The notes below the pieces were generated by a model. It was not told where the DNA came from. It did no database searches and saw only the letters and a program-made list of their open reading frames with translations. The position numbers were made by a program, and so were the translations under genes. A stretch of 64,000 bases of DNA from Streptomyces cynarae (lineage in GTDB: Bacteria; Actinomycetota; Actinomycetes; Streptomycetales; Streptomycetaceae), in the NCBI RefSeq assembly GCF_025642135.1, contig NZ_CP106793.1:8400001-8464000 (forward strand), read 5' to 3'. Positions 1 to 8,751 of this stretch are shown here, piece by piece. The stretch's first letter is position 1; each line of letters starts with the position of its first letter.

Positions 1-2
1 CG

Positions 3-617
3 GCTCTGTTCCTGTGGACCACGGCGCGCGCGGCCGGGGAGTCGGCGGGTCCGATGGCGGGCGCCGGGATCGGCCTCGTCCTCGCGGCCGGCCTGTGCTG
101 GGGTCTGTACCGCCGCGTCCTGAAGATCAACCTGACCAGGTTCTTCACCGCGACCGGCGCCGTCCTCATCGTCATAGCCGCCGGGGTGCTGGGCTACGGC
201 CTGCGCGATCTGCAGGAGGGCGGGGTCCTGCCGGGCGGCACCGCCTATGCCGTGGACCTCGGCGGCAGCGTCGACGCCGGTTCCTGGTACAGCACCCTGA
301 TCCAGGGCGTGTTCAACCTGACGCCGACGATGACGTGGCTGCAGGTCGTCGCCTACGCCGGATACCTCGCCGTGGTGATGACGCTGTTCGTACGCGGCGT
401 GCGCGGGGCCGGGGCCACGGCCACCCGGGCGAAGCCCACGCCGGCCGACCGGGCGAAGCCCGCGGTGAAGGCGAAGGAGGACCTCAAGGCGGAGGAGGGC
501 GGCCGGGGCCCGCCGCCAAGGCACCGCAAACCCCGTCCGACACCCCGGCCCGCCGCCGCCCCGTCTGGGCCGTCCCCGTCGCCGTCGTCGCCGTCCCCTC
601 CGTCGTGGCAGGGCTGA
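3..617 (+). CDS. efeU: EfeU/FTR1-family iron permease, 3' part
   Basis: C-terminal portion of a ferrous/ferric iron permease of the FTR1 family, open at the left edge. The visible protein begins in a conserved FTR1 loop (LWTTARAAGESAG), followed by a transmembrane segment (GIGLVLAAGLCWGLY), a second one (AVLIVIAAGVLGYGL) and a last one (VVAYAGYLAVVMTLF). It ends in a Lys/Ala- then Pro/Ser-rich tail unlike the usual short end of EfeU. EfeU is the membrane channel of the EfeUOB system and works with periplasm-side EfeO and EfeB, which follow directly. The tail overlaps the open frame of efeO, and the last 35 or so residues look like out-of-frame coding, so the natural end may be nearer 505 (see finding). 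Confidence 0.88.
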   Translation, partial: ALFLWTTARAAGESAGPMAGAGIGLVLAAGLCWGLYRRVLKINLTRFFTATGAVLIVIAAGVLGYGLRDLQEGGVLPGGTAYAVDLGGSVDAGSWYSTLIQGVFNLTPTMTWLQVVAYAGYLAVVMTLFVRGVRGAGATATRAKPTPADRAKPAVKAKEDLKAEEGGRGPPPRHRKPRPTPRPAAAPSGPSPSPSSPSPPSWQG

Positions 618-1711
618 TCGTCGCCGTCAGCGGCTCCGAGCCCGGCGGCAGCCAGACCGTCGCCGTGTCCGAGACCGAGTGCGGCAAGGGCTTCACCCCG
701 CCCGAGCCCGGCCGGCAGACCTTCCAGATGCACAACACCGGCGACAAGACCTCCGAGGTGTACCTGGTCGACCCGGCCACCAACGCGGTGTACGGCGAGA
801 TCGAGGGCCTTGCCCCCGGCACCACGCGCGACCTCGTCGCCACCGTCGCGGGCGGCAGCTACGCCTGGCGCTGCGTGCCCACCGGTGGCAAGGCCGTCAC
901 CTCCAAGGCGGTCCGCGTGAGCGGCGGCGCCGGCGCCAAGGCCGTCGTCCCCGTCTCCGAGAAGGACCTCGCCGCGCCCCTGGCCGCGTACCGGACGTAC
1001 GTCGAACAGGGCCTGGCCACCCTCGTCACCCAGACCCGCAAGCTCAGCGACGACGTCTCCGCGGGCCACCTCGACGCGGCCCGCGCCGACTGGCTGACGG
1101 CCCACCGCACGTACTCCTCGCTGGGCGCCGCCTACGGCACCTTCGAGGACTTCGACCAGAAGATCAACGGCCGTCCCGACGGCCTGCCCGGCGGGGTGAA
1201 CGACAAGGACTTCACAGGCTTCCACCGCCTGGAGTACGGGCTGTGGCACGGCCAGTCCGCGGACCGGCTCAAGGCCCCCGCCCAGCAGCTCGCCGACGAT
1301 GCCGCCGGACTGCGGAAGGCGTTCCCCACCCAGACCTTCGACCCGGGCGACCTGCCCCTGCGTGCCCACGAGATCCTGGAGAACACGCTCCAGTTCGAGC
1401 TGAGCGGCGACGCCGACCAGGGCAGCGGCACCGAACTGGCCACCGCGGACGCCAACCTGGCCGGCACGCGCGAGCTCCTCACCGTCCTCAAGCCGCTGCT
1501 GACCACCCGCGCCCCGAAGCTGCTGCCCACCGTGGACGCGGACGTCGCCCGGGTGCAGAAGCTGCTCGACGCCGCCCACCACGGCGACTCCTGGACCCCC
1601 GTCGACCGGCTCGACGAGACCGCCCGTGACCGGCTGAACGGGGCCACCGGACAGCTCCTGGAGGACCTCGCCCCCATCCCGGACCTGCTCGAGATCCGGA
1701 AGTCCGCCTGA
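605..1711 (+). CDS. efeO: EfeO-type iron uptake protein (cupredoxin plus M75/imelysin domains)
   Basis: Extracytoplasmic iron-binding partner of EfeU. After a hydrophobic segment (about bases 560-625) comes a cupredoxin-like domain (from GSQTVAVSE to AVRVSGG), then a helical M75/imelysin domain with the HRLE form of the HxxE metal-binding motif near base 1225 ([10 protein letters not shown]). The reading frame stays open far upstream. GTG at 605 is the first in-frame start near the protein, but it lies inside the membrane segment and has no ribosome binding site; the Arg-rich N-terminus and full anchor (ARRRPVWAVPVAVV) lie upstream at about 530-600 without any start codon. Either a base is missing and efeO has lost its start, or EfeU and EfeO are fused. 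The stop overlaps a possible ATG at 1711. Confidence 0.85.
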   Translation: MAGLIVAVSGSEPGGSQTVAVSETECGKGFTPPEPGRQTFQMHNTGDKTSEVYLVDPATNAVYGEIEGLAPGTTRDLVATVAGGSYAWRCVPTGGKAVTSKAVRVSGGAGAKAVVPVSEKDLAAPLAAYRTYVEQGLATLVTQTRKLSDDVSAGHLDAARADWLTAHRTYSSLGAAYGTFEDFDQKINGRPDGLPGGVNDKDFTGFHRLEYGLWHGQSADRLKAPAQQLADDAAGLRKAFPTQTFDPGDLPLRAHEILENTLQFELSGDADQGSGTELATADANLAGTRELLTVLKPLLTTRAPKLLPTVDADVARVQKLLDAAHHGDSWTPVDRLDETARDRLNGATGQLLEDLAPIPDLLEIRKSA

Positions 1712-1779
1712 TGGGGCGGGAGCGCGCCGCCAACGCCCGTACCGAAGCCGAGAACGCACACGCCGAAGGGAACCGCTCC

Positions 1780-3060
1780 ATGCCGTCCGCCGAAACGCCC
1801 GCCCCTCAGGGCGGCTGCCCCGCCGGTCACGGTCGCCGCTCCTTCGTGAAGACGGCCCTGGGCGCAGGGGCCGCGGGCGCGGTCCTGGTCGGCGGCGGCC
1901 TCGCCCTCAGCCAGGCCGGCACCGGCGAGGCGCACGCGGCGGACGACACGAACACCACGAAGGTCCCCTTCCACGGGGCCCACCAGGCGGGCATCATCAC
2001 CCCCGCCCCGGCCGCCGCCACCTTCGTCTCCTTCAACGTCATAGCCGAGGACCGCAAGGGCCTCACCGACCTGCTGCGGACGATCACCGAGCGGGCCCGC
2101 TTCCTCACCTCCGGCGGCACACCGGAGGACCTCGGCGTGGGTGCGCCGCCCTCCGACAACGGCATCCTCGGCCCCGAGGTCCCCGCCGACGCGCTCACCG
2201 TCACCGTAGGGGTCGGCGCCTCCCTGTTCGACGACCGCTACGGCCTCGCCAAGGCCAAACCGCGCCGCCTCACCCCCATGCGCACGTTCCCCAACGACAG
2301 CCTGCAGCCGGCCGAGTGCCACGGTGACCTGTCGCTGCAGATCTGCGCCAACCGGCAGGACACCGTGCTGCACGCGCTGCGCGACATCGCCCGGCACACC
2401 CGCGGCGCCATGCAGATCAAGTGGCGCATCGACGGCTTCCAGAACACGCCGCGCCCGAGCGGCGCCCAGCGCAACCTGCTCGGCTTCAAGGACGGCATAG
2501 CCAACCCCGACGTCACGTCGTCCCGCGAGATGAGCCGTCTCGTCTGGGTCGACGAGGGACTGGGCGAGCCCGCCTGGGCGACCGGCGGCAGCTACCAGGT
2601 CATCCGCATCATCCGGATGCTCGTGGAGTTCTGGGACCGGGTCTCGCTGACCGAGCAGGAGAAGATGTTCGGCCGCCGCAAGGACACCGGTGCCCCGCTG
2701 GACGGCGCCCAGGAGACCGACGTCCCCAACTACGCCAAGGACCCGCAGGGCACGGCGATCCCGCTCGACGCCCACATACGGCTCGCCAACCCCCGCACCG
2801 CGAAGACCGACAACTCCCGCATCCTGCGCCGCGGCTACAACTACGACCGGGGCGTCGACAGCATCGGCAACCTCGACATGGGGCTCGTCTTCTGCTGCTA
2901 CCAGCAGGACGTGCAGCGCCAGTTCGAGGCCACCCAGACCCGGCTGATCGACGAGCCCCTCGTGGACTACATCTCCCCGACCGGCGGCGGCTACTTCTTC
3001 GCCCTGCCCGGTGTGAAGGACTCCTCGGACTGGCTCGGGCGGGGGCTCATGTCCGCCTGA
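1780..3060 (+). CDS. efeB: EfeB, Tat-exported DyP-type heme peroxidase
   Basis: Dye-decolorizing peroxidase of the EfeUOB system, about 426 aa; proposed to oxidise ferrous iron or act on heme outside the membrane. The N-terminus carries a twin-arginine signal ([16 protein letters not shown]) followed by a hydrophobic stretch. The DyP signature GFKDG (with ANP after it) lies near base 2490, and the region around [10 protein letters not shown] near 2770 supplies the predicted proximal heme histidine. I chose ATG 1780 because GAAGGGA lies 8 bases upstream; an ATG at 1711 overlapping the efeO stop would add 23 residues before the Tat motif. It is the last gene of the iron operon and is convergent with the LLM gene only 20 bases away. 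Confidence 0.92.
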   Translation: MPSAETPAPQGGCPAGHGRRSFVKTALGAGAAGAVLVGGGLALSQAGTGEAHAADDTNTTKVPFHGAHQAGIITPAPAAATFVSFNVIAEDRKGLTDLLRTITERARFLTSGGTPEDLGVGAPPSDNGILGPEVPADALTVTVGVGASLFDDRYGLAKAKPRRLTPMRTFPNDSLQPAECHGDLSLQICANRQDTVLHALRDIARHTRGAMQIKWRIDGFQNTPRPSGAQRNLLGFKDGIANPDVTSSREMSRLVWVDEGLGEPAWATGGSYQVIRIIRMLVEFWDRVSLTEQEKMFGRRKDTGAPLDGAQETDVPNYAKDPQGTAIPLDAHIRLANPRTAKTDNSRILRRGYNYDRGVDSIGNLDMGLVFCCYQQDVQRQFEATQTRLIDEPLVDYISPTGGGYFFALPGVKDSSDWLGRGLMSA

Positions 3061-3080
3061 CGGCCCCCGCCGCCGGGTGG

Positions 3081-4100
3081 TCAACCGGCCGGCCGCCAGC
3101 CCAGCGCGGGCCCCAGGCGCGTCGCCATGTCGCTGAGGATCTGCACGTAGTCCTCGTGCTCGAAGGTGAACGGCAGCGCGAACGCCACCTCGTCCACCTC
3201 GCGGAACGCGGCGTGAGCGTATAGCTGTTCGGCGATCCGGTCGGACGGCCCCACGAGGTCCGGCGCGAACATCATCCGCGCCGGGCCCTGCGGCGTCGCC
3301 GTGCGCGGCAGCCGCTTCGCCGCGTACGCCTCGTACTTGGCGCGCTGCTCCGCCGTGGCGCTGTCGGTGGGGATGACCACCAGCCCCTGTGAGACGCGGG
3401 CACGCTCACCGTCCGGGTGGTGGGCGCGGAACGTGCGGATGTGGGAGAGCTGGACCTCGGCGAAGTCCTCCGACTCCTCCGCCTTGACGACGCTGGAGGT
3501 GAGCAGGTTCATCCCGTGCTCGCCCGCCCACTGGGCCGAGCGCAGGCTCCCGCCGCCGTACCACAGGCGCCTGCCCAGGCCGGGGGAGTGGGGCTGCACA
3601 CGGTTCGAGAACACTTCGAAGCCCGTGACGCCGCTGAAGTCGCTGGCGGGCTTGCCGCGCACGAAGTCCAGCAGCCGCTGCACCCGCTCGTGGCTGAAGT
3701 CCTCGACGTCGGCGGTGTCCGGGTAGAGCGCCTGCTTCACCTGCTCGTAGTGCATCGGCGGGCCGACGCTCACACCGGGGTTCAGCCGGCCCCCGGAGAG
3801 GATGTCGACCGTCGCCAGGTCCTCGGCGAGGCGCAGCGGGTTCTCCCAGCCGAGCGGGATGACCGCGGTGCCGAGCTCGATCCGGCTCGTACGCTGGGAG
3901 GCCGCCGCCAGCACGGCGACGGGCGAGGATATGCCGTACTGCAGATGCCGGTGCCGCACCCACGCGCTGTCGAACCCCAGCCGCTCACCCAGTTCGATGA
4001 TCTCCAGCGTCGAATCGTGCCCGCGGCCCGGATCCGCCTCGTCGAACAGGCCGATGGTCAGGAAGCCCAGCTTCCGCAACGGTTGCGAGGTCGGCGGCAC
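3081..4100 (-). CDS. LLM-class flavin-dependent oxidoreductase
   Basis: Bacterial luciferase-like monooxygenase, about 339 aa, predicted TIM-barrel enzyme using reduced FMN or F420. Typical family segments are visible: an N-terminal strand KLGFLTIGLFDE, the region SPVAVLAAASQRTSRIELGTAVIPL, and DLATVDILSGGRLNPGVSVG. GTG at 4100 is chosen because a GGAGGA motif lies 6-8 bases before it. The substrate cannot be deduced. The gene is convergent with efeB and transcribed alone. Confidence 0.85.
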   Translation of the reverse strand: MPPTSQPLRKLGFLTIGLFDEADPGRGHDSTLEIIELGERLGFDSAWVRHRHLQYGISSPVAVLAAASQRTSRIELGTAVIPLGWENPLRLAEDLATVDILSGGRLNPGVSVGPPMHYEQVKQALYPDTADVEDFSHERVQRLLDFVRGKPASDFSGVTGFEVFSNRVQPHSPGLGRRLWYGGGSLRSAQWAGEHGMNLLTSSVVKAEESEDFAEVQLSHIRTFRAHHPDGERARVSQGLVVIPTDSATAEQRAKYEAYAAKRLPRTATPQGPARMMFAPDLVGPSDRIAEQLYAHAAFREVDEVAFALPFTFEHEDYVQILSDMATRLGPALGWRPAG

Positions 4101-4217
4101 AGGGCTTCCTCCAGGGTCCGTGGCATGTCTGCCGTACGCCGGTGCTGTGTCCGATTCTCGCAGGTGATCGTTGCACGCACGTGAACGAGCAGCTGAGGGC
4201 GGTCCGGGCACATCGCA

Positions 4218-5033
4218 TCAGGCGTCGCGGCGCCGGAGCGTCACCGCCGCCCCGGCCAGCGTCGCCAGCGCGTAGAGGCAGAACACCGCGAACCCGGCCC
4301 ACGGCGCCAGGGTGTGCGGCTGCTGCTGGACGTGGACGAGACCCTGGCCCGCCGTGCTCGGCAGATACGGGTTGATCGCGTCGAGCCAGGACGACGGCAG
4401 CGCCTGGGCGAGCACGGGAAGCACCAGCAGGACGGCGAAGAGGGTGGCGATCCCGCCCGCCGTGTTGCGGATCAGCGCACCGAGCGCCACCCCGATCAGA
4501 CCCACCACCGTCAGATACAGACCCGCGCCGAGGACCGCGCGCAGCACTCCGGGTGCGCTCAGCGAGGTTCCCAGGTGACGTCCGGACAGCGTGGCCTGAC
4601 CCAGCAGGAAGGCGGCCAATGCGGCCCCCGTCATCAGCACCCACGCCACCACGGCGTACACCAGGGCCTTCGCCCACAGCACCGGAAGGCGGCGCGGCAC
4701 CGCGGCCAGCGAGGCGCGGATCATGCCCGTCGCGTACTCCCCGCTCATCACCAGAACCCCCAGCACGCCGACGGCCAGCTGGGCCAGGAAGAAGCCGCGC
4801 AGACTGACCAGCGTCGGATCGAAGGCGAACCGCTCCTGCGGCGGCAGCTCGTCCCACCGGTGGGCGGTGAAGTAGCTGAACACACAGCCGAGTCCGACCA
4901 TCGCGACGACGGCCGCGAGGAGCGTGAACAGGGTGGACCGCAGCGACCGCAGCTTGATCCACTCCGAGCGGATCACCCGCAGCTGGGTGACCTCGCCCCG
5001 CTCCGTGGCGGGGATCACCGATGCGGTCGTCAT
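4218..5033 (-). CDS. ABC-2-type transporter permease
   Basis: Integral membrane protein of 271 aa with about six predicted transmembrane segments (for example FTLLAAVVAMVGLGCVF, FFLAQLAVGVLGVLVMS, VVAWVLMTGAALAAFLL, IATLFAVLLVLPVL, FAVFCLYALATLAGAAV). The N-terminal VIRSEWIKLRSLRSTLF is the usual start of Streptomyces ABC-2 permeases. Its ATG overlaps the stop of the upstream ATPase gene by ATGA, so the two are translationally coupled subunits of one exporter. Substrate unknown; drug or lipid export is typical of the family. Confidence 0.88.
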   Translation of the reverse strand: MTTASVIPATERGEVTQLRVIRSEWIKLRSLRSTLFTLLAAVVAMVGLGCVFSYFTAHRWDELPPQERFAFDPTLVSLRGFFLAQLAVGVLGVLVMSGEYATGMIRASLAAVPRRLPVLWAKALVYAVVAWVLMTGAALAAFLLGQATLSGRHLGTSLSAPGVLRAVLGAGLYLTVVGLIGVALGALIRNTAGGIATLFAVLLVLPVLAQALPSSWLDAINPYLPSTAGQGLVHVQQQPHTLAPWAGFAVFCLYALATLAGAAVTLRRRDA

Positions 5034-5968
5034 GCCGCACGCCCTTCCGCGCCGACCAGGTGCGCCGCCGGTGTCCGGTACTCCACGGCGTCTCCCGTGA
5101 GTTGCATGAACGCCTCCTCCAACGAGGCCTGCTGCGGCGTGAGTTCGGCCAGCGCGATACTGTTCTCGGCCGCGATCCGGCCGATCCGCTCACTGCCGAG
5201 CCCGGTCACCGTCAGCACGCCCGGTTCCTCGGTCGTGACGGACACGTCCGGGCCGGCCAGCAGGCCGTGCAGCCGCTCCGCCTCCTCGGTGCGGACCCGC
5301 ACCACCTCACCGGCGGCCCGCGCGACGAACTCCGCGACCGACGTGTCCGCGATCAGCCGTCCCCGGCCGATCACGATCAGATGCTCGGCCGTGAGCGCCA
5401 TCTCCGACATCAGATGTGAGGAGACGAGGACCGTACGCCCCTCGGCGGCCAGCGCCTTGAGCAGATCGCGGATCCACCGGATCCCCTCCGGATCGAGGCC
5501 GTTGACCGGCTCGTCGAGGATCACCGTCGCCGGGTCGCCGAGCAGCGCCCCGGCGATGCCCAGCCGCTGCCCCATGCCGAGGGAGAAGCTGCCGACCCGT
5601 TTGCGTGCCACCGCGCGCAGTCCCACCAGGTCGATCACCTCCTCGACCCGCCGCCGGGAGATCCCGTGGGTCGCGGCGAGCGCCAGCAAGTGGTGGTGGG
5701 CACTGCGCCCGGTGTGCACCGAGCGCGCCTCCAGCATGGCCCCCACCTCGTGCAGGGGCGCCCGGTGATCGGCGTAGTGCCTGCCGTTGACCACGGCCCG
5801 GCCGGAGGTGGGCGCGTCCAGGCCGAGCAGCATCCGCATGGTCGTGGACTTGCCGGCGCCGTTCGGCCCGAGGAACCCGGTCACGATGCCGGGCCGCACG
5901 GTGAAGCTCAGGTCGTCGACGGCGGTGCGCTCGCCGAAGCGCTTGGTGAGGGAATGGGCCTCGATCAT
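5030..5968 (-). CDS. ABC transporter ATP-binding protein
   Basis: Nucleotide-binding subunit of the exporter formed with the permease downstream, about 312 aa. Walker A is GPNGAGKST (residues about 34-42), the signature region is SFSLGMGQRLG, and Walker B is VILDEPVNGLDPEG, followed by the switch histidine in SSHLMSEM. The C-terminal 80 residues resemble the accessory domain of drug-type ATPases (DrrA/CcmA class). The start at 5968 is preferred over the ATG three codons upstream because that upstream ATGGAGG supplies the ribosome binding site. ATGA overlap with the permease. Confidence 0.92.
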   Translation of the reverse strand: MIEAHSLTKRFGERTAVDDLSFTVRPGIVTGFLGPNGAGKSTTMRMLLGLDAPTSGRAVVNGRHYADHRAPLHEVGAMLEARSVHTGRSAHHHLLALAATHGISRRRVEEVIDLVGLRAVARKRVGSFSLGMGQRLGIAGALLGDPATVILDEPVNGLDPEGIRWIRDLLKALAAEGRTVLVSSHLMSEMALTAEHLIVIGRGRLIADTSVAEFVARAAGEVVRVRTEEAERLHGLLAGPDVSVTTEEPGVLTVTGLGSERIGRIAAENSIALAELTPQQASLEEAFMQLTGDAVEYRTPAAHLVGAEGRAA

Positions 5969-6056
5969 GCCCTCCACCCTCGTACGACCGCGCCCGGCTG
6001 TCGCGCGGGACTGCTCCGGCCGGATGCCGGGCCGCTTCCGCCGTCGGTGCGTGCGT

Positions 6057-7421
6057 CTATGCGCCGCTCTCGCGGAGCATGTCCTCCCGCTCGACGATCT
6101 TCACTCGTTCCCGGCCCTGGGGTTCACCGAGCGCCTTCTCCGCGGCGTCCAGGCGGTACCAGCCCTCCCAGGTGGTGAAACGGACGTTCCGCTCGGCGAG
6201 GAACGCGTCCACGGCCTCGGGCGCGGGCGAAGCCGGCGTGTGCAGACGCCCGTTCGCGTGGTCGTCGAGCAGGTTGGCCACCGTCTCGTTGGCGTCGCCC
6301 TTGGTGTGGCCGATGAGGCCCACGGGGCCGCGGCGGATCCAGCCGGTCACGTACGTCGACTGCAGATGCGTGCCGCTGTCCTCGATGACCCGCCCGCCCT
6401 CGTCCGGGACCGTGCCCGACTCGACGTCCCACGGCAGCTTCGGCAGGGGGTCGGAGAGGTAGCCCACGGCACGGTAGACGGCGGTGACGTCCCAGTCCCG
6501 GAACGTGCCGGTCCCCTTGACGTTGCCGGTGCCGTCCAGGGCCGTGCGCTCGGTACGCAGGCCGACCACCCGGCCGTCCTCGCCGAGGATCTCGGTCGGG
6601 GACTCGAAGAAGTGCAGGAACAGCTTGTGCGGCCGGTCGCCGACGTCGCGGATGGCCCAGTTCTCCAGCGTCTTGGCGACCATGTCGGCCTGCTTGTTGC
6701 CGCGCCGGGTCTCGATCGAGCCCTCGTCGTAGTCGATGTCCTCGGGATCGACGACGACCTCGATGTTGGGGGAGTGGTCCAGCTCGCGCAGCTCCATCGG
6801 GCTGAACTTCGCCTGGGCCGGGCCACGGCGGCCGAAGACGTGGATCTCCAGGGCCTTGTTGGCCTTCAGGCCCTCGTGGACGTTCGGCGGTATCTCGGTC
6901 GGCAGCAGCTCGTCCGCCGTCTTGGCCAGGACACGGGCCACGTCCAGGGCGACGTTGCCGACGCCGAGGACGGCGACCTTCTCGGCTTCGAGCGGCCAGG
7001 TCCGCGGCACGTCCGGGTGCCCGTCGTACCAGGAGACGAAGTCCGCCGCTCCGTAGGAGCCGTCGAGGTCGATGCCCGGTATGTCGAGGGGCCGGTCGGC
7101 CATGGCGCCGGTGGAGAAGATCACGGCGTCGTAGAAGGCGCGCAGGTCGTCCAGGCTGATGTCGGACGGGTACGCGACGTTGCCGAACAGGCGGATCTGC
7201 GGCTTGTCGAGCACCTGGTGCAGGGCCGTGACGATGCCCTTGATGCGCGGGTGGTCGGGGGCGACGCCGTACCGGATGAGGCCGAACGGGGCGGGCATCC
7301 GCTCGAAGAGGTCGATGGACACACCGGGTTCGGCGGCCACCTCGGACTTCAGCAGGGCGTCGGCGGCGTAGATGCCGGCGGGACCGGCTCCGACGATGGC
7401 TACCCGCAGGGGGCGGGGCAT
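6057..7421 (-). CDS. fprA: FprA-type NADP+:ferredoxin/adrenodoxin reductase
   Basis: FAD enzyme of 454 aa that moves electrons between NADPH and ferredoxins. It has the N-terminal FAD Rossmann motif GAGPAG (residues 11-16), the family segment PFGLIRYGVAPDHP, a second nucleotide motif GVGNVALDVARVL, and the conserved C-terminal GWIRRGPVGLIGHTK. Length and motifs match mycobacterial FprA and mitochondrial adrenodoxin reductase. A ribosome binding site (GAAGGGA) precedes the ATG. The promoter carries an iron-box-like site at 7467-7485, consistent with IdeR/DmdR control. It could feed the P450 ferredoxin at 26 kb or iron-release enzymes, although that operon has its own reductase. Confidence 0.92.
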   Translation of the reverse strand: MPRPLRVAIVGAGPAGIYAADALLKSEVAAEPGVSIDLFERMPAPFGLIRYGVAPDHPRIKGIVTALHQVLDKPQIRLFGNVAYPSDISLDDLRAFYDAVIFSTGAMADRPLDIPGIDLDGSYGAADFVSWYDGHPDVPRTWPLEAEKVAVLGVGNVALDVARVLAKTADELLPTEIPPNVHEGLKANKALEIHVFGRRGPAQAKFSPMELRELDHSPNIEVVVDPEDIDYDEGSIETRRGNKQADMVAKTLENWAIRDVGDRPHKLFLHFFESPTEILGEDGRVVGLRTERTALDGTGNVKGTGTFRDWDVTAVYRAVGYLSDPLPKLPWDVESGTVPDEGGRVIEDSGTHLQSTYVTGWIRRGPVGLIGHTKGDANETVANLLDDHANGRLHTPASPAPEAVDAFLAERNVRFTTWEGWYRLDAAEKALGEPQGRERVKIVEREDMLRESGA

Positions 7422-7466
7422 GATCAGGTTCCCTTCGAGCGGGGATGGACGGCTCGTCGGGAACCC

Positions 7467-7485
7467 TAAGCTAAGGCAATCCTAA
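7467..7485 (-). promoter_or_regulatory. Iron box (IdeR/DmdR-type operator) upstream of fprA
   Basis: The minus-strand reading TTAGGATTGCCTTAGCTTA matches the known actinobacterial iron-box consensus TTAGGTTAGGCTAACCTAA at 13 of 19 positions, including the full left half TTAGG. It lies 46-64 bases upstream of the fprA start, and TAGGGT just downstream could serve as a -10 element. Expected role: iron-dependent repression by DmdR/IdeR. The regulator is not in the window. Confidence 0.6.
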
Positions 7486-7512
7486 CTTGGTACGCGGGTC
7501 CGCTCTATGACC

Positions 7513-7531
7513 CCATAAGGCGGACTTATGG
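7513..7531. promoter_or_regulatory. Perfect inverted repeat overlapping a SpoIIE-phosphatase stop codon
   Basis: CCATAAG GCGGA CTTATGG: 7-base perfect arms with a 5-base spacer, overlapping the TAA stop of the phosphatase at 7526. It lies about 30 bases upstream of the iron box. It may be a weak terminator or an operator for fprA; no U-tract follows. Confidence 0.35.
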
Positions 7532-8629
7532 CTTCGGTTCCGGGGCCAGCAGGAGCATCGTCACATCGTCCCGGACACTGCCGCAGTGTTCCACGAGATC
7601 GGTCCACACGCGCTCGGTCATGACCTCGGGGTCGTCGTCGGCGAGACGGGGAAGCCGGTCGACCAGTGGATAGAACGCGCCGGTGGAGTCCCGGGCCTCC
7701 CAGATGCCGTCGGAGGCCAGGAACAACCGGTCCCCCCGCTGGAGTCGACAGGTGGTCTCGTCGTACCCGCCTCCCTGGGGCAGGCCGAGCCCCAGTGGTG
7801 TTCCCGGTGTGACCTGCACCTCCGTGGCCTTGCCGTCCTGGAGCAGAACCGGCGCGGGACTGCCGCAGACGATGATCCGCACCGTACGGGCGTCGGGGGC
7901 GAACTCGAGCAGCACCACGGTCGCGAACAGCTCCCCGAGCCGGGCGTCCCCCGAGTCCACCAGGAGCCTGCGGTCGAGGCACGCGGCGACCGACGGCAGG
8001 TCGGGCTGGTCGAGGACGGCCTCCCGGAACGCGCCGAGCAGTGACGCGACCGTCGCCACGGCCGACAGTCCGTGACCCTGCACATCGCCCATCACCGCCC
8101 GTATCCCGACACGGCCCGCGCGTACGTCGTAGAAGTCGCCCCCGACGAGCGTCCCGCGCTGCGCGGCCCGGTACAGCCCGGTGCAGCGGACGGGTCCGAC
8201 CCGTGGCGGCAGCGGGGGCGCGACGGCGCGCTGGGCGGCCTCCGCGACGGTGCGTTCGAGGTCGAGCTGGGCGTCGCGGCGGCTGCGCACATACGACACG
8301 AACACGCTCAGCAGCGCCACGAAGCTGATGGTGAGCAGGTCGGTGTTGCCGGGGTGGTCCAGATGGAAGACCCGGACGTGCTGGAGGGCGATGACCAGGA
8401 CGCCGAGCACGGCGGTCGTCAACGGCCCGTAGGACAGCACGGCGAGCGGCGGAATGGCGCCGAGCAGGAAGCCGATGTCCAGGGGCTCGGGGGCGACGAG
8501 CGTGACGACACACACGAAGACCAGCAGCACCAGCGGCAGCGCCCGCACCGACCGCGGGGGCGGCGCCCCGCGCAGCCAGCTCCGGCTGTCGGCCTCCCGG
8601 CGCCCCGGCACGGCACGCACGCTTCGCAC
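7526..8629 (-). CDS. Membrane-anchored SpoIIE/PP2C-type serine phosphatase
   Basis: About 367 aa. Three or four transmembrane segments fill the first 120 residues (LPLVLLVFVCVVTLVA, IGFLLGAIPPLAVLSYG, LLTISFVALLSVFVSYV), followed by a short helix and a SpoIIE/PP2C domain. Metal-binding motifs are intact: VGGDFYDV, MGDVQGHG, ASDGIWEA and RDDVTML. Such proteins dephosphorylate STAS-type anti-anti-sigma factors in partner-switching pathways. The GTG at 8629 has AGGAG about 10 bases upstream; a GTG at 8665 lacks one. This is one of three similar phosphatases in the window. Confidence 0.88.
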   Translation of the reverse strand: MRSVRAVPGRREADSRSWLRGAPPPRSVRALPLVLLVFVCVVTLVAPEPLDIGFLLGAIPPLAVLSYGPLTTAVLGVLVIALQHVRVFHLDHPGNTDLLTISFVALLSVFVSYVRSRRDAQLDLERTVAEAAQRAVAPPLPPRVGPVRCTGLYRAAQRGTLVGGDFYDVRAGRVGIRAVMGDVQGHGLSAVATVASLLGAFREAVLDQPDLPSVAACLDRRLLVDSGDARLGELFATVVLLEFAPDARTVRIIVCGSPAPVLLQDGKATEVQVTPGTPLGLGLPQGGGYDETTCRLQRGDRLFLASDGIWEARDSTGAFYPLVDRLPRLADDDPEVMTERVWTDLVEHCGSVRDDVTMLLLAPEPKP

Positions 8630-8751
8630 ACCCCCAACGCTCCTACGCCGAGCGGCCCGCCGCACGTCGGCGCAGGGTCTCGTGGATGCGCCGGGCTGCG
8701 CGTATCGTTCCGCCGTCCGATGCGTCAGGGCAGGCGTCGAGAGGTGACAGC

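Noticed and set aside
14..604. Long open frame upstream of efeO as its N-terminus
   Set aside because: It runs out of frame over efeU, and its translation is Arg/Gly-rich without any match to EfeO; only the last 30 or so residues look real.
353..1759. Minus-strand open frame over efeU/efeO
   Set aside because: Shadow of high-GC coding; composition is Gly/Val/Arg-rich with no domain.
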